Source: Deinococcus aerolatus (lineage in GTDB: Bacteria; Deinococcota; Deinococci; Deinococcales; Deinococcaceae). Taken from it: 34,370 bases of DNA. The DNA lies in the NCBI RefSeq assembly GCF_014647055.1, contig NZ_BMOL01000025.1, forward strand, positions 1-34,370, read 5' to 3'. Positions 8,809 to 15,702 of this stretch are shown in pieces. The position numbers and the translations under genes are program-made. The notes under the pieces were generated by a model. It saw nothing but the letters and a program-made list of their open reading frames with translations. It was not told the origin of the DNA and did no database searches. Every line of letters begins with the position of its first letter. Positions within the stretch are counted from its first letter, which is position 1.

Positions 8809-9308
8809 TCTTTTACCCGTGTCAGCAGCGCGGTCACCCGCGTCTGGATGTGTGCCGGGGCCAACCCTTCAGAGGTCTTGAAACTGACGCCCACCTCGCT
8901 TTCTGGCAGACCCACCAGGGCCGCCACGTTGCGGGCGATCTCGGCGCGCATAGAGCCCAGCTTGGGTTTGTCCAGCGTGACCACCAGCGCGATGTTGGTG
9001 GGGGTGTAGCCCCGATCGCGCACCAGTTCCAGCACCCGGCCCAGAATGGCGCGCGAATCCAGTCCGGCCCACAGGGGATCGGTGTCGGGGAAGTAGTCGC
9101 CGATGTCACCCATCGCCACCCCTGAGAGCAGCGCGTCGGCCAGCGCGTGCAGGATGGCGTCCCCGTCGCTGTGGGCCACGGTGCCCATGGCAGCGGAGGG
9201 CACCGGCACCCCCCCCAGAATCAGGGCGTGTCCCGCCGCCAGCCGGTGGGCGTCCTCGCCGTAACCGACGCGAATCACCGGTCCCGTCGGGTCAGATGAA
9301 AAAACCAT
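8805..9308 (-). CDS. ispF: 2-C-methyl-D-erythritol 2,4-cyclodiphosphate synthase
   Basis: IspF converts CDP-methylerythritol 2-phosphate to the cyclic diphosphate in the MEP route to isoprenoids. The 167-residue form has the metal ligands D19 and H21 (GYGEDAHRL) and H54 ([16 protein letters not shown]), plus [12 protein letters not shown] and the trimer-interface SFKTSEGLA. Start choice: an in-frame ATG at 9329 gives 7 extra residues, but TATCTT at 9315-9320 lies 6 nt before ATG 9308. That points to a leaderless start at 9308, MVFSSDPTG. It is coupled to trmL by overlapping stop and start codons. Confidence 0.94.
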   Translation of the reverse strand: MVFSSDPTGPVIRVGYGEDAHRLAAGHALILGGVPVPSAAMGTVAHSDGDAILHALADALLSGVAMGDIGDYFPDTDPLWAGLDSRAILGRVLELVRDRGYTPTNIALVVTLDKPKLGSMRAEIARNVAALVGLPESEVGVSFKTSEGLAPAHIQTRVTALLTRVKD

Positions 9309-9314
9309 GCAGAA

Positions 9315-9320
9315 AAGATA
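9315..9320 (-). promoter_or_regulatory. Leaderless-type -10 box before ispF
   Basis: TATCTT on the reverse strand ends 6 nt before ATG 9308 and lies inside the longer possible reading frame. This argues against the upstream start at 9329. Confidence 0.5.
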
Positions 9321-9329
9321 GGCGGACAT

Positions 9330-9735
9330 GGCATTAGAACGCCATCGATCCGGCTGCCCTCAGACTCCTGACGGAGCCCAAACTGGAGCTGAAGCCTTGA
9401 ACCCACCTGGACCCTTTGGGGGAACACGGTGTGCAGCGGCGGGTATAGCGGCTTATCAGGGTCAGCGAACTGAAAAGGCTCCCCCCTCCCACGCCTTAAG
9501 AAAGCATAAAGAAGGAAATGAGTGCAGACCCGCCCAGGAGAGACGCCCATCGACTTTCTGGGGGCACACGAGCGGTGCGTTTAGCGCCAAATGCTCGTTT
9601 CGCCTGGAAAGTGGAGACCTCCGTTCATCAAGGCGGCGCCTACAGGGTTTGAAGGCGACAGTCCTGGAAGACAGCTGGCCCCCGCGCCGGACGTATGGGG
9701 GCCACCGGACCAGTGCGCCTCCTGCCAACCGCACG
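9330..9735. other. About 400 bp without a recognisable gene
   Basis: Between ispF and the tRNA remnant I find no frame with protein-like composition and no recognisable structured RNA. Open frames here have shadow-type composition. It is the last stretch of the presumed original chromosome before the integration scar. Confidence 0.5.
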
Positions 9736-9762
9736 AAACCCCCACCGTCAGGGCAGGGGTTT
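9736..9762. terminator. Hairpin downstream of the tRNA-Arg remnant
   Basis: AAACCCC (9736-9742) pairs with GGGGTTT (9756-9762) around a 13-nt loop. It lies 15 nt beyond the CCA end of the tRNA remnant on its strand and is symmetrical enough to act both ways. It is the likely original terminator of the tRNA gene. Confidence 0.65.
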
Positions 9763-9777
9763 TGTGTGTGCTGGGCG

Positions 9778-9822
9778 TGGTGCACTCGACTGGATTCGAA
9801 CCAGTGGCCTGCCCCTTAGGAG
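9778..9822 (-). other. 3' fragment of tRNA-Arg(CCU); probable integration (att) scar
   Basis: Reading the reverse strand from 9822, the sequence gives the anticodon loop CTCCTAA (anticodon CCT) and the 3' anticodon stem GGGGC. It continues through a variable region, T-arm ACTGG-TTCGAAT-CCAGT, the 3' acceptor strand CGAGTGC, discriminator A and an encoded CCA. The matching 5' acceptor strand (GCACTCG) and a D-arm should lie in 9823-9860 and are not there; only a chance GCCTT partly pairs with GGGGC through G-U pairs. The tRNA is therefore cut at the anticodon loop, the usual crossover point of tRNA-targeting tyrosine recombinases. This fragment would be the duplicated att copy, with the element extending to higher coordinates and the restored tRNA at its far end. 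Confidence 0.82.
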
Positions 9823-9950
9823 AAGGCAAGTCGACTTCAGTTGCCCAGATGAATTGTAGAGGCATGGTAATCTTTTTCGTCGTTCCAGCGCAGGGATTTT
9901 CATTCTAACCAGACTGACTACTTGTGCTTCTGGTGTCTTGGCTGCATGGA

Positions 9951-9982
9951 CGTGACAAATAATTATGGACGGGTTTGTCACG
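9951..9982. repeat. Inverted repeat near the att scar, with a third partial copy
   Basis: CGTGACAAA (9951-9959) is mirrored exactly by TTTGTCACG (9974-9982) around an AT-rich 14-nt centre. CGTGACACA at 10069-10077 is a further near copy. Placement 130-300 bp inside the att scar fits arm-type or excisionase sites, but an operator for an unseen promoter is equally possible. Confidence 0.6.
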
Positions 9983-10290
9983 GTGCCGTCATGGCTGCGG
10001 GCCAGACCACCGTCTTGGTCCGGCGCCGAATCCCCCTCACGGGATGACCTGCGGGGCGGCGATACAAGCGTGACACATGGCCAGAATGTCCCTGCATTTT
10101 TACCTTCGTGCCAACAGCAGGGATCGCATAACGATCGCCCCCACCGGAACCGCTGCGCTCCTATCTGGCCCTCCCGCATGGCCACAACCACACTCGGCTC
10201 TGCCTGTCAACCCAACGCCGCCGGATGCTGATGCACAACCCTGCGGGAGTAGGTGGTGGACTTTTCGGTTGTTCTTTAAGCTGCGGTCAC

Positions 10291-10393
10291 CTTCGGAGCC
10301 GATCTGCTCCCGAAGTGCCGTGAAGAGACCAGAACAAGCCTCACAGACGGAAGATCCGTCCACAGCACGCCACGCCTCAAGCAGTTGAGCGTG
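10291..10393. repeat. Three consecutive hairpins upstream of the excisionase-like gene
   Basis: Within the otherwise geneless 9823-10510 stretch, three dyads follow each other. The first is CTTCGGAGC/GCTCCCGAAG (10291-10315, with flanks that also pair). The second is GACGGA-AGA-TCCGTC (10346-10360). The third is CACGCCTCAA/TTGAGCGTG (10371-10393, one bulge). They could be a replication origin for the adjacent primase-helicase, a regulatory leader, or binding sites. No coding gene is supported in 9823-10510. Confidence 0.5.
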
Positions 10394-10510
10394 CTTGCCC
10401 GCCCCCAGACCATCGTCACCCCCACGTTGCTGCTAAGCAGAACGGGCCTCAGCCTGTCCTGACAGCGCGACGGGTCCCTATGGCCTTTTTCCGGCCCACA
10501 GGAGAACTGC

Positions 10511-10753
10511 ATGTTGAACCCGCCCGCCCCGAACACCATCCCCCCGCTCCCGACCTATTACACGGTCGACGAGGCCGCAGAACACCTCAAGGTCCACAAG
10601 ACCATGTTGTACCGCGAGATCCGCGCCGGCCGCCTGATCGCCTTGCAGATCGGCACCAAGATCTTGCGCATTGCGCACCAAGACCTGATGGCCTACATCG
10701 GAGCCCAGACCCTGACGGGCCCCTCGGAGCAGTCCTATGACGCTGCGTTCTAA
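10511..10753 (+). CDS. Excisionase/AlpA-like HTH DNA-binding protein
   Basis: The 80-residue protein is a single HTH_17 (excisionase/MerR-like) domain: YYTVDEAAEHLKVHKTMLYREIRAGRLIALQIGTKILRI. The TVDEAAEHLKV helix and RxIRxGRLxAxxxG wing are typical. AGGAGA lies just before ATG 10511. It overlaps the primase-helicase start by 17 nt, so the two are co-translated. In integrative elements and phage satellites, such proteins direct excision or switch on the replication module; either role fits this position next to the att scar. Confidence 0.85.
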   Translation: MLNPPAPNTIPPLPTYYTVDEAAEHLKVHKTMLYREIRAGRLIALQIGTKILRIAHQDLMAYIGAQTLTGPSEQSYDAAF

Positions 10754-13385
10754 GCTGCTGACCCTTGCCCTGGCGATGGCGAACAACGGGGCCAGCCTCA
10801 TTCCGGTGGGCATCGATAAGAAGCCCATTGACGGCCTGAAGTGGAAAAAATTCCAGGAGACCCCCGCCTCGCCTGAACAGCTCTCCCATTGGGCTGAAAA
10901 TCCCCGCACGACCGGATTCGCCATCGTGACTGGCCGCGTGAGCCAGGGCGCCGAGGGGCTGGACATCGACCAACCCGGTTTCCTTGAAGCGCTGATGGCG
11001 GCTGAACCGAAGCTGGTGGCCAAGCTCGCCCATCAGCGCACCGGCGGGGGCGGAGACCATCTTCTCTACCGCCGCGAAATCCCGGCCGGCAACCTCAAGC
11101 TGGCCTGGGCACCTGACCCGACGCACGAAGAAGGCCGCGCCATCGCCATCGAGACGCGCGGCGAGGGTGGGTACCTGGTGATTGCCCACAGCCTGCACAG
11201 CAGTGGCCGCCACTATGAACTTCTGACGGGCAGCTGGACTGATCTCCCGCTGCTCAGCGACGATGAGGTCAAGCGGCTTCACCAGGCAGCCCGCCGCCTG
11301 TGCCTGGCCCCCCTCACCCGGAACCAGGTTCAGCGCTTCAACCAGACCAAGGCGCGCCGCCAAGGCGACGATGCCAGCGTCATCGACGCGTATCTCGAAC
11401 GAACTCCCCTCAAAGCCGCGCTGGAAGCCGCCGGCTACATGCCCACAAGCTACGGGCGGTATACCCGGCCTGGTGGAGCCTCGGGGAGCGTGGTGCTTCT
11501 GGACGGCCCTGACGGTCGCGAGCTGAGCTTTCACCACAGCAGCAACGACCCCCTCGCGGATGGCCGGCCGCACGACGCATTCGACGTGTTCGCCACGTAC
11601 TCACATGGCGGTGATGTACGTGCCGCCGTCCGCGCGGCTGCCGCACAACTGGGCCTGACGGAACCCAGCGTTGAGGGCCCAGCCTCTTCTGCCCAGGAAC
11701 ACGGTCACATCCCCCAGGTGTACGCGAAATTGGACGGGTATTACATCGACCGCCCCCGCCGTGAACGCGGTCAGGTGGTCGGCCACACCCCGGAGCGAGT
11801 GACCAATTTCATCTGGGAACCGCAGCAGTGGCTCGTGCGGTCCGATGGCACCCGCGATGAACGGGGCACCTTGACCGTTGACGGCTCGGGGAAGCACACA
11901 GTGCAGATCAGCTCGCAGGTCTGGAGCAACCGCAAGGATTTAATGCTCGCGATCGGTGGCTACCAGGCACTGTGCTTCACGACCAACAACACGGACCTCG
12001 CGCGCATCGCGCAGGCCAACCTGGTGAAGTATCACGACCTCCCCACGGCGCGGGGCGTGCGCAGTTACGGGCTCCATCAGGAAGGTGACGAATGGCTGGA
12101 GCTGTACGAGAACGGCGCGGTCAGCCGCCACGATCCCGCCCGGCTGTTCTACTCAGGCACCCCGGTCGATCCTGGCAGCCGATCCTTCCGGGCGCCTGAG
12201 GCAGGCACGCCAGATCAGGTGTCACAGGCGCGCCAGGCCATCAAGCAGCTGCTGCACCTCGTAACGCCAGCGACCGCTCTCGCCCTGCTGGGCTACGGCG
12301 TGGCGGCCGCATTTGCCCCGCGCATCACTCCCCATCTCGGTCACCGCCTGCCGTTCGTCTTCCTGGCCGGTGAGCGCGAATCCGGCAAGACCAGTGCGGC
12401 GCAGATCGTGCTGGAATTGGTCAACGGCAACAGCACCCGCATCACGAAGGCCACCGGAATGAGCCTCTACCAGTACGACGTGGCCCACAGCGGCGCCAAC
12501 AACCTGCTGACCATCCTCGACGAGTACCGCCCCGGAGAGATTGACGACGGGCAGCTGCGCCGGCACCACGACCTTGGCGTGAAATGGCGCGGCTCGGGGG
12601 TCGCCAGCAAAGACCACGCCTACGAACTCAACGCCCCCACCATCATCGCCGGTGAGGGCTTTACCGACGACGCCGCCACCAAATCCCGCGGCGTGCTGTA
12701 CTTCACCCGCAAGGACGACCGCGGCAGCCTGGACACCTACGCGGAGGTCTCGAGACTCCCGCTGTGGGCCTACGCCCATCACCTGCACACCCTGGCACGC
12801 ACCACTGGCGAAGAGGAACACCTCGCCCGGCTGGAGTCGGCAACGCGCCTGACGCAGGCGGCAACCCGCACGGTGGCCAACCCACGCCTCCAGTACGCCC
12901 TGACCTTCCTGGCCTACGGCCTGTTGGTGCTGCAGCAGGACGTGAGCCCTGACGCCTTCAGCCATGACCAGATCACGCAATGCCTGCGGGAAGGCGCCAG
13001 CAACATGCTGGCCGGCGGCACCGAGGGCGTCACCAACCTGGAGCAGTTCCTCGAACAGCTGGCCTTCGCCCTCAGCCGGGTGAATGACCGGCAGATGTAC
13101 GTCGTCCCCGCGATGACCCCGGAACACCTGATCCTGCGGCCCAGACCGTGTCTGGATCTCGTTCAGCAGCAGTTCCGCGAGCGCGCGGCGATCGCCAACG
13201 TCGCGCTGCTGCGGCAGTACGCGGAGCGGGCACCATTCTTCGAAGCCGGCGACACCCACAGGCAGGTGGGCGGCCTCAAGAATGTGCGCGGGTATCGGCT
13301 CGTGCTCGGCGCCATCCCCGAGCGCTGCGAGGCCGATCTCCTGCGCGAGTTCGACGCCCAGCTGCGGCACACTTACACGCCGTAA
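10737..13385 (+). CDS. Primase-polymerase/helicase replication protein of the element
   Basis: This 882-residue protein has an N-terminal archaeo-eukaryotic-type Prim-Pol domain. It carries LIPVGIDKKPI, then GLDIDQPG (about residue 75, the metal-binding DxD), RTGGGGDHLLYR, and AIETRGEGGYLVIA. A middle region follows. The C-terminal P-loop ATPase has GERESGKTSAAQIV (about 545-558), Walker B-like LLTILDEYRPGE, and later arginine-rich motifs, in the manner of element-encoded DUF927-like helicases. Together these would prime and unwind DNA for autonomous replication of an excised element. A near-standard SD (CGGAGCAG) precedes ATG 10737, which overlaps the excisionase-like gene. A hairpin terminator follows. 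The active-site residues are present, so the protein looks functional. Confidence 0.85.
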   Translation: MTLRSKLLTLALAMANNGASLIPVGIDKKPIDGLKWKKFQETPASPEQLSHWAENPRTTGFAIVTGRVSQGAEGLDIDQPGFLEALMAAEPKLVAKLAHQRTGGGGDHLLYRREIPAGNLKLAWAPDPTHEEGRAIAIETRGEGGYLVIAHSLHSSGRHYELLTGSWTDLPLLSDDEVKRLHQAARRLCLAPLTRNQVQRFNQTKARRQGDDASVIDAYLERTPLKAALEAAGYMPTSYGRYTRPGGASGSVVLLDGPDGRELSFHHSSNDPLADGRPHDAFDVFATYSHGGDVRAAVRAAAAQLGLTEPSVEGPASSAQEHGHIPQVYAKLDGYYIDRPRRERGQVVGHTPERVTNFIWEPQQWLVRSDGTRDERGTLTVDGSGKHTVQISSQVWSNRKDLMLAIGGYQALCFTTNNTDLARIAQANLVKYHDLPTARGVRSYGLHQEGDEWLELYENGAVSRHDPARLFYSGTPVDPGSRSFRAPEAGTPDQVSQARQAIKQLLHLVTPATALALLGYGVAAAFAPRITPHLGHRLPFVFLAGERESGKTSAAQIVLELVNGNSTRITKATGMSLYQYDVAHSGANNLLTILDEYRPGEIDDGQLRRHHDLGVKWRGSGVASKDHAYELNAPTIIAGEGFTDDAATKSRGVLYFTRKDDRGSLDTYAEVSRLPLWAYAHHLHTLARTTGEEEHLARLESATRLTQAATRTVANPRLQYALTFLAYGLLVLQQDVSPDAFSHDQITQCLREGASNMLAGGTEGVTNLEQFLEQLAFALSRVNDRQMYVVPAMTPEHLILRPRPCLDLVQQQFRERAAIANVALLRQYAERAPFFEAGDTHRQVGGLKNVRGYRLVLGAIPERCEADLLREFDAQLRHTYTP

Positions 13386-13401
13386 GTTACGGGCATCACG
13401 G

Positions 13402-13428
13402 TCCGGTCACGCGTTCGTCGTGACCGGA
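13402..13428 (+). terminator. Terminator after the primase-helicase gene
   Basis: A perfect 10-bp stem (TCCGGTCACG/CGTGACCGGA) with a 7-nt loop is followed by a T/C-rich tail, 17 nt past the stop codon. It contains another CGTGAC, as in the repeats near the att scar. A run of eight T bases at 13480-13488 further on has no clear stem. Confidence 0.75.
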
Positions 13429-13712
13429 TTCTTCCTGTCCCAGTCAGGACTTGTTCCCGCTTTTCCACTCCAGTCACGCTTTTTTTTCTAAAGGGTCAGA
13501 AAGGAACTCAAAGATAAAGATGCCCAGGAGGGCCCACCCTCCGCTTGGCCCTCTTCTCCTCACCACAGTACACCCTCGCCCAAAACAGCGTGACCGCGTT
13601 ACCGCCAGTCCAGTACGCTACGCAGTGCTGCAGACGCGTGTCCCCCGTCACGCTTCGGGGCAGCGGGTGTTCGCAGGAAGGGACGTTCTGCCGCCTGCGC
13701 AGGGCTACGGCC

Positions 13713-14378
13713 TCAGGTGTAGAAGCCGGATAACCACCCTGCCTGCTGCCAGGCCTTCAGCGCTGCCCCGTCTACCCCGCCCCACGACAACGCCAGGGCC
13801 AGCACCTGTTCGCGGACCATCCCCCACTGACCTCCAGACAACCACGCGTTCACACGACGATTCGGCAGCTGGTCGCAGGTCACCGCATCTCCCCACCGGC
13901 CGCCGCCTGCGGCACACTGTCCAACCACCCGTCGAACAGGACCAGCCGCGGGCGTCGCGGTGAACGGGCATCTCTGGATGTGCACGTCAAGGGCGCCGGG
14001 GCGCACCCACGCCTCGGCCAACCGGTCGCCCCCTGATGGCTGGACTTGACCGAGACCATGCTTCCCAGGCGCTCGGCCCCTTTTCCAACCAGCTGGACGA
14101 CGTGCTGGGCCGGGTTGTCCCCGGCGTGCCAGGTCCTCGTCCAGGGTGCCGCCCAGGACCACGTTGAGCCGCGAAGCCGCGCGGCGCAGTCCCAGAAATG
14201 GAATCCGGCGCTGCAGTGCCAATCGCATCAGAACCGCCTCCGCGTGATCGCGCGCCACATAGACACCCCCCGGACCAGCGGTTCGGCTTGCCGTGCAGGG
14301 ACGGCTGCAGGTCCGGTTCCTCACCCGCAAGCAGGCGTTGGCGCCTTCCAGGTCATCGGGGGTCCCCACGTGGATCAC
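13713..14378 (-). pseudogene. Probable frameshifted remnant of an unrecognised gene
   Basis: The reverse strand between the XRE gene and the primase operon has no convincing intact frame, but pieces of different frames look protein-like. In this frame these are the start (DDLEGANACLRV, VYVARDHAEAVLMRLALQRRIPFLGL) and the end (RRVNAWLSGGQWGMVREQVL, ALSWGGVDGAALKAWQQAGW). The middle, about 13880-14110, reads better in another frame (for example PAQHVVQLVGKGAERLGSMV, RPRLVLFDGWLDSVPQAAAG), ending at a stop. That pattern suggests one ancestral gene with at least two frameshifts. I do not recognise the family. It could also be sequencing error or a chance open frame in GC-rich DNA. Nothing else is seen in 13429-14492. 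Confidence 0.35.
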
Positions 14379-14492
14379 AGGGCCGTGGGACGCAGGCCGA
14401 ACCGTTGGTGGAAGCCAGGCAGACGGCGCCTATCCAGGGAGCCGGTCCGGATCCGTGTGGATCTGGGTATGGTCCTGGCAGCCCTGCCAGGT

Positions 14493-14738
14493 TCAGGCCG
14501 TGGCTCCAGGCCAGCCGACCACGTAATCGCGCAGTTCGCGGCCCATCAACAGCAGGCTGAACGCGAACACCTCGCTGGAGGGAAGGCGCTCGCCGGTGTG
14601 GTACCGGGTCAGCGCCGCAGCACTGACGTGCAGCTGGCGGGCGAGTTGTGCGTTGTTCAGATCCTGCTGGCGCTGGTACCGGCGCAGGTCAGTCCGGAAG
14701 CGGTCCCAGTCGATGCGGCCTGCAATATAGCGTGCCAT
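14493..14738 (-). CDS. XRE-family HTH protein (antitoxin or restriction controller)
   Basis: The 81-residue protein has a Cro/C1-type helix-turn-helix: LNNAQLARQLHVSAAALTRYHTGERLPSSEVFAFSLLLMG. It starts 1 nt after the upstream 81-residue gene stops, with GGAGGG before its ATG. The pair is divergent from the restriction-modification operon. It could be the DNA-binding antitoxin of a HigBA-like pair, or a controller protein timing expression of the restriction genes. The palindromes in the shared promoter (15029-15062) are its likely target. A role for it in the RM operon is inference from layout. Confidence 0.82.
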   Translation of the reverse strand: MARYIAGRIDWDRFRTDLRRYQRQQDLNNAQLARQLHVSAAALTRYHTGERLPSSEVFAFSLLLMGRELRDYVVGWPGATA

Positions 14739-14739
14739 C

Positions 14740-14985
14740 TCAAGCCCTCCACGCCGTCACGGGCTCAGCCCGCCAGGTCAGTCGGTAGACCGTCACAATC
14801 ACGCCGCTCTGGACCACAAAGTTGAGTGGTCCGCTGCTGTAAAGCCGGGCGCGGCCAGGCAGAACCCGGCGGAAGCGGGCCTTGCGCACAATCCGGCGCA
14901 GGCGGGTAGCCGCAACCGTATCGGTGATGTTGCCCTCAAAACGTTCGATATAGCGACGGACGGCGTGTTCACTGGGCTGGAACAT
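14740..14985 (-). CDS. Small basic protein, toxin-like (DUF4258-like?)
   Basis: The 81-residue protein begins SEHAVRRYIERFEGN, continues with arginine-rich helices (RLRRIVRKARFRRVLPGRA) and ends with a beta-rich part (NFVVQSGVIVTVYRL). The H-A-x-x-R-Y-x-E-R start and the closing V-I-V-T-V-Y strand resemble small RelE-fold-like or DUF4258 proteins that pair with XRE antitoxins. AGGAGG sits 5 nt before ATG 14985. It is the first gene of a two-gene unit with the XRE protein. The toxin call is by analogy; no catalytic residue can be named with confidence. Confidence 0.65.
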   Translation of the reverse strand: MFQPSEHAVRRYIERFEGNITDTVAATRLRRIVRKARFRRVLPGRARLYSSGPLNFVVQSGVIVTVYRLTWRAEPVTAWRA

Positions 14986-15021
14986 GATGACCTCCTGGGC
15001 GGCTCTCTGGTATCTGAGGTC

Positions 15022-15073
15022 AGCCTATATGCATTTGCATCAGTTGTCAAATGCATTGACAAATGGTTAGATT
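15022..15073. promoter_or_regulatory. Divergent promoters overlapping nested palindromes
   Basis: For the reverse strand: TTGACA (15045-15050), a 17-bp spacer and TAGGCT (15022-15027). For the forward strand: TTGTCA (15044-15049), an 18-bp spacer and TAGATT (15068-15073). The two -35 boxes lie on opposite strands of one palindrome, TTGTCAA-ATGCA-TTGACAA (15044-15062). A second inverted repeat (ATGCATTTG 15029-15037 / CAAATGCAT 15048-15056) overlaps it. A single bound repressor could therefore control the toxin/XRE pair and the RM operon together. Confidence 0.7.
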
Positions 15074-15110
15074 TCTTGACGCATTAGAGCCTGCATGACA
15101 CCATGTGGTC

Positions 15111-15701
15111 ATGAGCCAACGAACATTGACGCTGGGCGATCTTGGAGAACTGAAGCAGGGACCAACCCTGAGCCGCTTCCTCGAACCTGCCGGCAGCGAG
15201 TACCGCATTCTCCAGATCAGCAACCTGAGGGATCTCACCGTCCAGCCCCACGAAGACGACCGAAAAGAATTCCTCGACGGGCCGCGGGCCGCTGAGCATG
15301 CGGTCCAGGCCGGGCAGATTCTTATCTCCCTGCGCGGTTCAGCCCTGAAGGCTGCCGTGGTCGAGCAGGACCTGCCCGATACGGTCGTCAGCAACAGCCT
15401 GACCACGCTCGTTCCCAGGCCCGACCTGGCCGATCCGTATTTCCTCGCCGCCTTGCTGAACTCCGCCCACATGCAGCAGCGGGTGACCCCCCTGTTCACG
15501 GGCATCACCGTTCAGGGCATTCCCCTGGCCAAATTTCGCAAGCTGGCCATCCACCTGCCGGTCCTGTCCGAACAGCAGAAGCTGGCCCGTGTCCTCCGTG
15601 CGCTCGCCGAATACCGCCGAGCCGTCCAGGGCGTGCTGACACTGCGCGAGGAAGAGATTGAAGCCCACCTGCAACCGTTCGTCGTCCAGGAGAACGTCTG
15701 A
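15111..15701 (+). CDS. Half-length Type I restriction specificity subunit (HsdS-like)
   Basis: The 196-residue protein has one target-recognition domain followed by one conserved helical region. Its pattern (LGDLGELKQGPTLSRF... YRILQISNLRD... AGQILISLRGS... VSNSLTTLVPR... GIPLAKFRKLAIHLPVLSEQ... LARVLRALAEYRRAVQGV) matches a single HsdS repeat. Full HsdS has two such repeats; half subunits can work as dimers that read a palindromic site. ATG 15111 has no good SD; GTG 15105 in frame is an alternative. The next gene, a methylase-like protein, begins 1 nt after its stop. It is first in the RM operon behind the divergent promoter. Confidence 0.85.
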   Translation: MSQRTLTLGDLGELKQGPTLSRFLEPAGSEYRILQISNLRDLTVQPHEDDRKEFLDGPRAAEHAVQAGQILISLRGSALKAAVVEQDLPDTVVSNSLTTLVPRPDLADPYFLAALLNSAHMQQRVTPLFTGITVQGIPLAKFRKLAIHLPVLSEQQKLARVLRALAEYRRAVQGVLTLREEEIEAHLQPFVVQENV

Positions 15702-15702
15702 T

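Noticed and set aside
9748..10191. A 147-codon reverse-strand open frame running through the tRNA fragment
   Set aside because: Its end is the translation of the T-arm and acceptor end of tRNA-Arg; its composition is Arg/Ser-rich shadow type and no ribosome-binding site is seen. It does not look like an integrase end.
10291..10393. CRISPR array
   Set aside because: The three hairpins differ from each other and there are no regularly spaced identical repeats. No CRISPR array was found anywhere in the window.
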